From assembly GCA_036346395.1 (NCBI GenBank), contig CM070599.1:13569232-13633231 (forward strand): DNA of 64,000 bases, given 5' to 3'. A model generated the notes under the pieces. That model saw only the letters and a list, made by a program, of their open reading frames with translations. It had not been told where the DNA came from and made no database searches. Source of the DNA: Hsuehochloa calcarea. Taxonomy: Eukaryota > Streptophyta > Magnoliopsida > Poales > Poaceae. Position numbers and translations under genes: made by a program. Numbering within the stretch: position 1 is the first letter of the stretch; each line of letters starts with the position of its first letter. Below, piece after piece: positions 9,425 to 18,790 of this stretch.

Positions 9425-11632
9425 TGTAACACCCTGACTATAAGGAAGTCAAGATGTCACCTACAATCACTAATCTTTAGGAAATTCGCAACAATAAGCA
9501 TTACTAGAATTGGCGTACCACAAGGATATATGTGAACAGGAAATCATCAACAGTTTAATCAACGGATTGGAAATAAACATTTCAGGGAGATATGGTAAAT
9601 ACGGCCAAGTTGGCTTATTACAATTCAACACAAGGTATAAATAGAAGACAATATTAAGTTCTCAAATGTTTTGGATTATGGTAGTGAGTGCATCATGTTG
9701 ATCTACCCTCCATGAAACCGTTCTTCCTTGTCATTTACCTAAATAAAACAACAAAGCAAGAATGAGCCAAAGACTCAGCAAGTACTTGAAAGTAACAATC
9801 AACATCCAATGAATCATATATACTATCATAGATTGAACATTTATTGGAAGCAATTCTTATGAATGGATGAAATAAAATGATGCAATGAAGGAAGTGGACA
9901 TATCGCAGCATATACCGGTATAGCGAGTGAAACACCCGTCGGTGTTCACTAAAAGTTTCCGTATGAAGAACGTTTCATACGGCCGTCCAACGTGGCCCAC
10001 ATTGGAATGGTGGACACACGTACCCATTCTGGAATTGATGGAATTTCAGATGCCCATACTGGAATTGATGGGTCTTACACGAGAACTCCACTTTCGTGGT
10101 CATTATGAATTCATGCATGATATGATGTGATCTCATGGTAAGTTTGAACATCAAGCATTACTGGAAAGAATTACACATGTCATTCAACTACACATGAAAA
10201 CAAGTAACCATATACACATACATCACATATTGTATCAATAATAGCATACAAGTACTTGCCTGCCGCGCTGCGACGGGTTGGGAGGTAACTGAGATACCCC
10301 TCCACTCACCGCTTCACCGTCTACAATATAAAATAATCGAAATGAGGAAAAACGAGCAAGACATTGTTACACGTGCCCTCCCACAATCTCTAACCAAACC
10401 AACCAAACAAAAGGTTCAATTTGATCCATTCGCCCAACCATTCCAAATACCCCTAAACTGGCAGTTTTACTAGAAAATTCACCAATAAATAACCGTAAGT
10501 CCAAAAGACCTGAAACCAGTGCTGAACTTCTCTTAACGTAACTGGCTACGAAACTCTAGTTGATGGTAAACTCTAATTCGGCCAAAACAGAGGTCTAACC
10601 ATCCAATGAAAAACTATAACCGCAGTCTGCCCAGAATTCAGAACAGCCCTAAAGAAAAGGCTCTAACGTTTAAACCACTGATCCAAATAAAGTGATATTT
10701 ATCAGCCTGGAAACATGGTGAAATTATCTTCATAAACCTGGTTGGGTGGCCGACCTGGTTCTGACTCTAACTAGATCAAAACCTACGTGCAACCGACTAT
10801 ACCCAGAATTTCTGACAGACCGAGCAGTACGTGGTAAAACAGTCATAACTTTTAAACTACTGGGTGAAAATTCGTGATCCAGGTGCCAAAAGAAAGCTAA
10901 TGAAACCAGGATCAATTCTCCAGAAGACACAAATGTCCAATTCGGCCTCTACAACACGCAAAACTGAGGTACAATGTACTGGACAGAATCAATCTACTGA
11001 CAGAATTAAAACGAAACTACAAATCCAATCGGATTCTCAACTCTAATGGAATCAAACAACGAATCGGATGTCTAATTACCCTTGTAGACCAGTAGAACGA
11101 CGATGATCCGCTGCACACGGGCCTTCCTCCCTTCCCCTCTCTTCCCTCTCTTAGGGCCGGCCACCGGGAGACGACGAACGGCCGTCGACGTCGGCGGGGA
11201 ACGGAGTTGGCGGAGGGGATCTTGAGGAGGAGCGACGGGGATCACCGGAGATGGAACCACCACTGCGAGGAGGCGCCAAGGAGCAGCAAGGGAGCCGGCC
11301 TTGGGGAGGGAAGGTGGCTGCCAAGGGGGGGAAGAATGAGTGGCGGCTAGGGTTTTGGGGGGGGAGTGGCGCCCCCCTTTTTGGCCGGCCTCTTCATGGG
11401 CCGGCCGGCCCCCCTCTTGGGCCTCCAGGGTCGCGGATAGTGGCCCAGGTTGATGGGAAATAACAATTACCCCCTCCGCTAATTGGAAAATTCGACGAAA
11501 ACTGATTCTTTTACTCCCTCCGACTTCTTTCTTTTTACCTATTCGGTTCCGGAAAGTTTTAAATCTCGTTTTCGAATAACATTCCCAGACAATCGAAACG
11601 ATACAACCGAGCTGGATATATGAGGTATTACA
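9425..11632 (-). repeat. G1 3' LTR (2208 bp)
   Basis: Runs from TGTAACACCCTGAC to GAGGTATTACA, with the polypurine tract directly beyond. It contains the motif gactcagcaagta (9771-9783) and the palindrome TATACCGGTATA (about 9912-9923), both shared with Y2. Bases 11100-11450 are very GC-rich and carry GGCCGGCC runs, corresponding to the transcribed leader; the long reading frames there are compositional. Confidence 0.85.
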
Positions 11633-11650
11633 CTCTATCCCCCTTAGAAA
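11633..11650 (-). other. G1 polypurine tract
   Basis: Plus strand ctctatcccccttagaaa directly after the LTR end, that is a purine run with GGGGG on the sense strand. Confidence 0.8.
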
Positions 11651-12135
11651 AGATTCGACCTTGAATCTACGCAACAAACTTCGAGAAAGATAGATGAACA
11701 ACTTAGATAGTTACCTGAAACGAACAGGTCGGGGTATTGTTCTCGCATGCGGGACTCCAACTCCCAAGTGGTCTCTCTCTCAGTCTGATGAGACCAAAGA
11801 ACTTTGACATACTTCAGGGTCTTGTTCCTCAGAACCCGTTCTGCTCCTTCTAATATTCTCACTGGCCGGGATTCAATAGTAAGATCTTGCTCAATAATCA
11901 AAAGTTCCAAAGGAATGACATGGTCTGGATCTCTCAGAAATTTTCTCAACATCGAAACATGAAACACGTTGTGAACCCCACTCATGGAATCGGGAAGGTC
12001 CAAACGGTAAGCTAGTTTTCCAATTCGTGCCACGATTGGGAAGGGTCCAACATACCTTGGACTAAACTTCCCTTTAGTGCCGAAACGCACTACGCCTTTA
12101 GATGGTGATACTCTCAACAGAACTTCATTTCCCAC
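11644..12135 (-). pseudogene. pol: G1 integrase C-terminus with chromodomain-like tail
   Basis: Open minus-strand stretch of 163 residues. It begins in the region after the integrase core (VLLRVSPSKGVVRFGTKGKF, then the YVGPFPIVARIGKLAYRLDLP block) and passes through HNVFHVSMLRKF. It ends in a chromodomain-like block with VLWSH and TWELE, then YPDLF. This part binds DNA and, in chromoviruses, is thought to guide integration to modified chromatin. It continues about 30 residues past YPDLF, to within the polypurine tract. Upstream 12136-12306 is too degraded to read. Confidence 0.85.
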
Positions 12136-12306
12136 CTCGAATTCCAGATCTCGCCTTACGACATCAACAGAACTCTTACATCGGCTCAGGCGGCCAACAA
12201 ATTCGCTTAACCTCTCGCCACTCTATCCATCGCTTGCTTGAACCCGGTCGGGACCTAAGATCGCCCGCTCTCCAACCTCATTCCAAGACAACAGGACTGC
12301 ACTGAC

Positions 12307-12970
12307 TTACGCCCATAATGAACCTCGTATGGTGCAAATCGAATCTTGGAATGATAATCTGTTGTTATAAGCAAACTCGCCAAAGCTAAATGCTCTTCCC
12401 AATTCCCTTTCGAGATAAAACACAACACTGAGCATGTCTTCTAATGTCTGAATGGTGCGCTCAGACTGTCCATCCGTTTGGGGATGAAAGGCCGTGCTAA
12501 GACGGAGTTGTGTGCCCAATGCACTCTGCAAACTTTCCTAGAATTTGGAAACGAACTTGGCATCTCGGTCAGAAACAATGGTCTTTGGCACTCCGTAAAG
12601 CGCACAATTTCGTACATAAAGAGAAGCCAAATCGCTGTCAATTGGTTGTACGAATAGGAATGAAATGTGCGCACTTCTTCAACCGGTCCACAATTACCCA
12701 AATAGCATCCTTTCCTCGCTGCGTGCGAGGTAAACCAACCACAAAATCCATAGATATATCGTCCCATGGCCAAACTGGTACCTCCAAGGGTTGCAACAGT
12801 CCTGCTGGTCGCTTGTGCTCAGCCTTGACCCGCTGGCACACCCCACATGATGCCACATATTGTGCGATATCAATTTTCATCCGTTTCCACCAGAAACTTT
12901 TCTTTAAATCTTTGTACATCTTGGTCTCACCAGGATGTACGGTATAAGGAGTACGATGGGCCTCTTTCAA
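12307..12970 (-). pseudogene. pol: G1 integrase zinc finger and catalytic core
   Basis: Two minus-strand pieces. At 12638-12970: histidine/cysteine finger end (CGVCQRVKAEHKRPAGLLQP) and start of the DDE core (DDISMDFVVGLPRTQRGKDA, IWVIVDRLKKCAHFIP). At 12307-12531: the third acidic residue region (STAFHPQTDGQSERTIQTLE) and FAYNN. The middle (about 12532-12640) is frame-shifted. The enzyme would join retroelement DNA to the chromosome. Confidence 0.85.
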
Positions 12971-12994
12971 AATCTCCAGTTTAACCTGTGACTC

Positions 12995-14080
12995 CTATGG
13001 CACACAGAGGCGTCCTTTAAATCGCAAAGAATCAAAATTGTCCACACTGAAGTGACCTTTCTTGCCATCAGCACAACACTTCCTCACTCGTTGGAGCATC
13101 TGATCTTGCTGCTGTGCTACTCGCACCCGATCTGGAAGAGCTGACCCTAAAATCAAGCGAGTCTCGGTCGAGCGGTACCATAAGCGTAAGGAAATATCCA
13201 TACGCTCAAAGTCAGCAATAAGAAAACTGAGGGTAGGAGGTGTCGCCTTGCGACTCAAGGCATCAGCTACCACATTAGCCTTGCCGGGATGGTACTGAAT
13301 AGTAAGATCATAGTCCTTGATCAACTCTAACCATCTCCTCTGTCTCAAGTTCAAGTCCTTCTGGGTAAAGATGTATTTCAGGCTCTTGTGGTCAGTGAAC
13401 ACATCACAAGATTCGCCATACAAATAATGACGCCAGATCTTCAAAGCGTGAATCACTGCAGCAAGCTCTAGATCATGGGTGGGATAATTCTGTTCATGCT
13501 TCTTCAGCTGTCTCGATGCATAGGCAATCACTTTACCATCCTGCATGAGTACACAACCAAGTCCAACTATGGACGCATCTGAATAGATAGTGAATCTCTT
13601 CCCAGGCTCAGGAAGAGTAAGAATTGGAGCAGTCACTAATCTATCTTTCAAAGTGCAAAAACTGCGCTCACAAGCATCAGACCACTGGAACCTAACACCT
13701 TTCTGTGTCAACTGGGACATTGGTTTAGCAATGGTTGAAAAACCCTCCACAACCCGCCGGTAATAGCCAGCTAAACCCAGAAAACTCCTTACTTCTTTGA
13801 CATTGGTTGGTCTCTTCCACTCTACCACTGTCGAAATCTTGCTAGGATCAACTGAAATACCCTTCTGATTAATAACGTGACCCAGAAACCCAACTTCAGA
13901 AATCCAAAACTCACACTTCTTCAGCTTAGCATAGAATTGATTCTCTCTTAAAGTTTCAAGCACCAACCGTAAATGGTGGGTGTGATCCTCTTCCGTCTTG
14001 GAATAAATCAAGATATCATCTATGAATACCACAACGAAATCATCAAGGTATTGATGCAAGATAACGCTCATGGCTTCCAT
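12995..14080 (-). pseudogene. pol: G1 reverse transcriptase (C-half) and RNase H
   Basis: Open for 361 residues. RT active-site box FIDD at residues 19-22 of this stretch, then the thumb region (GFLGHVINQKGISVDPSKI) and connection. RNase H residues are visible in YSDAS, HDLELAAV, FTDHKSLKYIF and VVADALSR. It copies the RNA into DNA and removes the template. It is open over its length but lacks the RT palm start, which lies in other frames at 14081-14640. Confidence 0.92.
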
Positions 14081-14640
14081 GAAAGCGCAGGAGCATTCGT
14101 TAGTCCAAAAGACATAACTTTATACTCATAATGACCATACCTCGTAGAGAAAGCCGTTTTCTCAATATCCTGCTCACGAACTCGAATATGATTATAACCC
14201 GACTAGAGGTCAATCTTGGAAAATATCCTAGCTCCTTTCAACTGGTCGAAAAGATCCTCAATGCGAGGCAAAGGATATTTGTTCTTCACAGTCGCCTGAT
14301 TAAGGGCTCGATAATCCACGCACATACGCCACCGCCATCTTTCTTCTTAGTAAAAGAACAGCGCCCCATGGCGATACGCTACTGTTGAATCATACCTTTG
14401 GACAGCAGTCGTCCAATTGTTTCTTCAATTCTTCCTGAAAGGGGCGAGCCAATCGGTAAGGAGACTTGGATAAAGGCCGAGTTCCCGGAATAAGATCAAT
14501 CCGGAACTCCACTTTCCTCACCGGGGGCATTCCAGGAAGTTCTACAGGAAAGACATCGGAAAAATCCTTCACAACTGGAATCTCCTCAATATGCCGTGAA
14601 GAATCAGTCTTTTCATTGAGGGAACAAAGTAATCCGATGG
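14081..14640 (-). pseudogene. pol: G1 RT N-terminal half and protease-RT linker
   Basis: Contains FSDVFPVELPGMPPVR, FRIDLIPGTRPLSKSPYRLA and, in shifted frames, the CIDYRALN/KNKYPLPRIDDL and TAFSTRYGHYE regions of RT. SSRHIEEIP marks the linker from protease; the protease itself is not present. At least three frame changes occur between 14100 and 14400. Confidence 0.8.
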
Positions 14641-14755
14641 TGATGCACGGCGGCTAGGGAATAGGTTAGCCAGCACAAATACTAAATCATACGGTGCACT
14701 GCCCTGGAATCCCAAGCATTTCTTAGGCATCTGTGACCTGAGTGTTCTTGGCGCG
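14641..14755. other. Junction of G1 and Y, unassigned
   Basis: About 115 bp between the last recognisable G1 pol sequence and the Y LTR fragment. I see no coding signal or repeat in it. Confidence 0.4.
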
Positions 14756-14938
14756 TGTAACCAAGTTGTGAACTATTATACCTATGTGTTTATTTTGCTT
14801 TAATTGATTCTCTTGTGACCTGTTGATGGGATTTTATTCCATGCATACTTGCTGGAATTATTGCCAATTAAGGTTTAAATTGGTAGTTAGAGTAGTTTAG
14901 GGGATATTCCAGGCTCAATGTTAGGCCAGAGTGTTACA
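14756..14938. repeat. LTR fragment of family Y
   Basis: Ends GTGTTACA. The reverse complement of its last 45 bp aligns with the start of Y2 (21865): both read TGTAACAC.C, then GAGCCTGGaat. It is therefore the terminal part of a Y-type LTR in the opposite orientation to Y2. The rest is AT-rich with no coding signal. Confidence 0.55.
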
Positions 14939-15420
14939 AGTTCTTGGCCTCCTTGACTTACGGTCCTATCAAACACAATTAAGTACCGATAGGGTCTTCT
15001 TCTTCTCCTCTTACTAAAGGACAATAATTGCACAACAATGAGTACGAAGGTAGTAAGCCACCACACAAAATACAATTATAATAGATGCAAGGCTGGACAA
15101 GGAAAGGCTTGAGGTTCGTTTATTTGCAGGAAGCCACATTTGAATTAGATTAACTAGAAGGCATGCGATGTAGTATTTTAAGAAAACCAATTGTAGTGAA
15201 ATTTAGTAATTGTTGTATAATAGAATCAAATGTTTCATCCACCTTTTAAACCAAAGAATGGCTCCCTTCGCCATATGCTAAATCATTTTTTTGGGTATTA
15301 TCCACTAGGCTACCCCACCTAGGATGAAAATTCAGGGTTACCTCCACCCGACAGTTTTATTCCACCCACAAATGGTATTTTATAAAATAGAGACTAACCA
15401 AGCAAGTTCACGCACATTGC
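14939..15420. other. Unassigned AT-rich stretch
   Basis: About 480 bp without a convincing gene or LTR end. Contains short T-runs and no long frame. It may be remnant non-repetitive DNA lying between insertions. Confidence 0.4.
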
Positions 15421-15665
15421 TAGGGATGGCAATCGGGAGCGGCGGGTACGGGTAGTGCTCGCCCATACCCATAACCGCGACCCCGATTTCCCCCCACGGG
15501 CATACCCACGAAGGACAACGGGCGAAGAATCTCGCCCATGCCCGTCGCCCACGGGTACCCGTCGCCCGTGTGTATGCCCGTTTACCCACGGACAATGCAT
15601 CACCGCCCGTGGGTACCCATCGCCCGTGGGTACCCATCGCCCGCGAGCATGCTTGTTACCCGTCG
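15421..15665. mobile_element. hAT-like terminus with GGGTACCC-rich segment
   Basis: Begins tagggatggcaatcggg, like the TAGGGATGGCAA ends I know from grass hAT-type elements, and continues in repeated gggtaccc / cgcccgtgggtaccc units to about 15660. The matching opposite terminus and 8-bp target duplication are not seen, so it is probably a truncated end. The GC content contrasts sharply with both flanks. Confidence 0.4.
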
Positions 15666-16118
15666 ATCAGCAAGTGGATATGAGTAACATCAAATGGAAG
15701 CCCAGATTAAAGTTACAACTAAAATTATTACAACTAAAAATCAAATCAGCAAACAAATTGCTTCCACGACACTCATATGGATACTTGGACCACAAAATAC
15801 AATATGACATGTTCAAAAAACTGTGATGACAAGGATTTGGTCCAAACTTACATAACAGGCGAATATTTGAGTCAAGCAAGAATTAAGAAACCAAACATCT
15901 CCCTCACATCCCTCTACTCTATCTCCCTACCGAAGGCTCCTTCTTCCTGTCTTCTTGCTGCATCCCAATCAATATATTGCTATTTCTTCAATTCCTACCC
16001 CAACTACCCTCTCCTAAAAATAGTTCATAACAACTTGGTATCAAAGTGGTTGATCTTGGCACCTGCTATCATGGCTTCCGACGGTGTGAACTCTATGACC
16101 ATGGCGCAACTCGCATAA
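15666..16118 (+). mobile_element. C5: copia LTR end, primer site and gag start
   Basis: Sequence typical of the end of an LTR (…ttcataaca near 16029) is followed by ttggtatcaaagtgg, a slightly altered tRNA-iMet primer site, and 30 bp later an ATG (16071) with a short frame starting MASDGV. The frame stops after 15 residues, where different DNA begins. I take it as the start of another copia element, truncated after the first codons of gag. The left LTR limit is not defined. Confidence 0.5.
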
Positions 16119-16383
16119 TTAAAACAAATAGCCATAAAAGTAAAGAGCAAAATTTGAAGAACAAATAGGGTAAAAGTTGAAAGAACATCACGGGAGAACT
16201 GTAATGTTGAAATATTAAATCTACCTGGATATAATCCATATTAAAACCATGATCTCAAATTATTTAAAATTGTAGATATATTTTTTACAAGAATACAAAA
16301 TTGTAGATATATTTAAGGATGATGTCTAAAATCACTGTTCACAATCAGGAAATCTAGAGAAACGGAACAATTAGCAAACTTAC
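16119..16383. other. Sequence 3' of the THO2 fragment
   Basis: AT-rich, with no reading frame. On the minus strand it follows the splice donor at 16383 and looks like intron sequence of the captured THO2 fragment. The next THO2 exon is not found. Confidence 0.4.
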
Positions 16384-16990
16384 AGATTATCAAGGTCAAT
16401 AAAACCAGATTTGACCAATAAGGCTGCTATTCGGAAAAGACTAGATGGAACAGTGCTGTTGACATCCAATCGTTGATAATATTGGAATTTGAACCCCAAA
16501 ATTTGGGCAGCATGGGACTGTAATAAAGGAAAGTTGTAAGTTTGGCTGAAAATACTACATGAAATATGATACTGATCTTTAGAGGCAATCTACATGATCA
16601 TATTAAAATGAATACCTTTGGAAAAAGAGGTATAAGCTGATAAAAGATATTGTTGTCTGGATAGTGTTCAAAACATTCCAACACCTAGTAGATAAACAAG
16701 AATAACATAATTACATGGTTTCAACCACATGCTTTTACAATATTATGCCATAATAATGGGATAGTAAATGAAAACTCAGAATATCAAATACACGATTAGG
16801 GTCCAGGTCAAAATGCCCAATCAGTGACTGTCACAAAAATATTATGTTATTGCATAATACTGTTTACATGCTCAAATCATAACATCGGAGGAATAAGTAA
16901 ATTATAACACCCAACCTTCATAATGCTGATGGTAACTGAAGAAGCATTTTGGCAAGCCAAATCTGAACCAACTTGACAAAGGAGGGTTAC
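16384..16990 (-). pseudogene. THO2: Captured THO2 (THO complex subunit 2) gene fragment, four exons
   Basis: Minus-strand exons in order: 16916-16990 (25 codons, VTLLCQVGSDLA...), 16780-16827 (SLIGHFDLDPNRVFDI), 16616-16684 (VLECFEHYPDN...IPLFPK) and 16384-16517 (QILGFKFQYYQRLDVNS...). All keep frame across junctions, have AG acceptors, and read without stop. The peptide order matches the N-terminal part of plant THO2, a scaffold of the nuclear THO/TREX complex for mRNA export. Only about 110 of well over 1,500 residues are present. The donor after exon 2 reads CT instead of GT on the minus strand, so correct splicing is unlikely. Both ends lie against unrelated repeats, so this is a transposed fragment rather than the functional locus; no capturing element end is proven. 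Confidence 0.85.
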
Positions 16991-17104
16991 CTGAATTATC
17001 CAGACAAACAAAGATAAGTACGCTAAAAACACCAAACTTCGGTAAACCATTTTAGATAATTGCAAGATAGAGTCTCAAATAATTTTCAAACTAAAAACAG
17101 CTGC
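16991..17104. other. Sequence 5' of the THO2 fragment
   Basis: Upstream intron of the captured fragment: the minus-strand acceptor aattcag lies directly before exon VTLLC. An apparent frame from 17065 into the exon is coincidental read-through of the intron. Confidence 0.5.
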
Positions 17105-17256
17105 GGCTGCAATAACAAAGACATCTCAGTCTGCAAGAAGCTAGCTAGCTTTGCATCCTGCATGCACGTAGTGAGTTCATGGCTGCAATAACAAAGACAT
17201 CTCAGTCTGCAAGAAGCTAGCTAGCTTTGCATCCTGCATGCATGTAGTGAGTTCAT
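17105..17256. repeat. 76-bp tandem duplication
   Basis: 17105-17180 repeats as 17181-17256 with essentially one change (gcacgtag / gcatgtag). Each unit contains the string agctagctagct and gcatcctgcatgca. The near-identity indicates a recent duplication. Confidence 0.9.
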
Positions 17257-17352
17257 GGTTCAGCCCTCTTATGCAAACATAGCTAAGGAAGCATCGAGAA
17301 CTGGAAAGCATCACTGCATCAGTAGGAACAAAAACTTCACGCACCTGAGTTC
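17257..17352. other. Unassigned spacer
   Basis: Short spacer with no recognised gene. A minus-strand AG acceptor-like site (ctgaactcag) lies near its right end, but no exon can be supported. Confidence 0.35.
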
Positions 17353-17750
17353 AGGAGGAGCCCAGCTGGTCCGAAGGAGGAGGAGGAGGGGGCAGTGGCT
17401 GGCCGGGAGGAGATCTGGAGGAGGCGAGCAGGAGGAGATCTGGAGGAGGGTGGACAGCGGCTGGCCGGGAGGTGGACGGCTGGGAGGAGGGCGGCTGGGT
17501 GGGAGGAGGACGGCCGGGAGGAGATCTGGATCGGGGGACGGCCGAGAGGAGATCTGGATCGGGGTACGGCCGGGATGAGGGCGGTTGGCCGGGAGGACAG
17601 TCGACTGGGAGGAGATCTGGATCGGGGGGCTGGCCGAGAGGAGGGCGGCTGGCTGGGAGGACGACGTCCGGACGGCTGGGAGGAGTACGACCGGGAGGAG
17701 GGGGAGTCGGAGCTTCCGAGGGGGTCTGGCGGACGTAGTCTACGAGAGGG
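17353..17750. repeat. GGA-rich minisatellite
   Basis: Imperfect tandem units built around gggaggagatctggatcggggg and cggctgggaggagg, about 30-60 bp long. The strong purine bias gives long open frames on both strands (proline-rich on minus), which I attribute to composition. It stops exactly where N2 begins (17753). Confidence 0.75.
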
Positions 17751-17752
17751 AG

Positions 17753-18790
17753 TGATGCGGGGCGCCCGATTTTCTCGACGTAGAACCTCTCGATAACTTG
17801 TTTATCCTGACGAACCACCAGCTGATCCCCCGCGCCAATGCACGGACTTGCAACTCTATGAAAAATTCACCCAAACACACACTTGATTGGATCCTCGCTG
17901 ACCACAAGCGAAGATCATCGAACCCTCAATTCCTAGCAGAAAAGCAAGAACGACCCCTTGTTCTCAACACCCAATTCCCTCTATTTTGGCTATAAGCACA
18001 ACAGGAGAATCAAGCAAAAGCTTTGAAAATATATTAAACGTGGTCTAAGGTTACAATGGGGGTCTAACCCTCAATATATAGTGCCCTTTCTCATCCTCAT
18101 GGCTGACCAAGAGGCCCTACTCCTACTCTAATTCGGAATTAGAACTTGTACTCCAATTCTGACTCAATCTAAAACAAAAAGGAAACTCTAATTTTACAAC
18201 CGTCATATTGTTTCAGTCATATCTTTTGACACATAAGGAATTTTGGAGTGAAGGAGGATCTGTTAGATCGGACTCCGTTTGTGAAAGTTATGACCGTTTT
18301 AATCCGGACTGTCCTGCTAATTCTGAATCCGAATTTGATTCTGAGTTGATTTCGAATTTGATTTCGGTTGGGGTTGTGGGAGATCTGAATTGTGCTTAAA
18401 AATATTATCCAAAATTTGAGCTTTAAGTTCTTGGGCTTCCCCCCCTTTTGCTCTCCCATCACACGGCTTCCTTCCTCCTTTATCAGCCGCATGGGCTGCT
18501 TGACTTTCTCCTTCCCAACCGCTTTGACCTTCTTGTTCTTCATCACTAGGCAACAAATACGGTTACCCTCCTCTTTGTGCTCCTCTATTGCTTTGGCTCC
18601 GACCCCCCTCTCGGTTCCAAAGACTTTAAGCTTGTCAAACTTGAGAATGCACAAAGTATTGCTTTTACGTAGTATCCAATTCTCACAGAAAATACAAAAA
18701 AAGTTGTTAAGAAACAATTGCACCTGTTGTTTGAGAAGTGTAGCTCTAGCTTCATAAACAACCTCATAAGTAGTTGGGATATCCTCATCA
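17753..18790 (-). repeat. N2 3' LTR (1038 bp)
   Basis: TGATGCGG to ATCCTCATCA. Its left 600 bp align with the N1 LTR; the right 400 bp, coding on the minus strand in ORF2 frame, do not. TATA-like minus-strand site near 18070-18080 (aatatatag on plus). Confidence 0.88.

Larger units (their letters stand above)
9425..14690 (-). mobile_element. G1: truncated Ty3/gypsy chromovirus
   Basis: Minus-strand element consisting of 3' LTR (9425-11632), polypurine tract and most of pol. Protease, gag, leader and 5' LTR are missing; recognisable pol ends near 14640. Gene order RT-RNase H-integrase places it in Ty3/gypsy. The conserved VKVLWSH...TWELESRMREQYPDLF end of integrase is the chromodomain-like tail typical of Tekay/Del chromoviruses. 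It sits in the 5' LTR of C1. The target duplication cannot be checked because the right end is lost. Confidence 0.85.

Noticed and set aside
11072..11701. 209-residue frame in the G1 LTR
   Set aside because: GC-rich leader of an LTR, no recognisable domain, crosses the LTR/polypurine boundary; composition effect.
15380..15826. Frames of 69-123 residues around the GGGTACCC segment
   Set aside because: Repeat-driven composition, no domain, crosses into copia LTR sequence.
16877..17065. 62-residue frame with an apparent membrane segment
   Set aside because: It is intron read-through into the first THO2 exon; the hydrophobic part is intronic.
17351..17818. Proline-rich 155-residue frame on the minus strand
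   Set aside because: Produced by the GGA-rich minisatellite; repeats of short units with no domain, and the frame runs over the N2 boundary.
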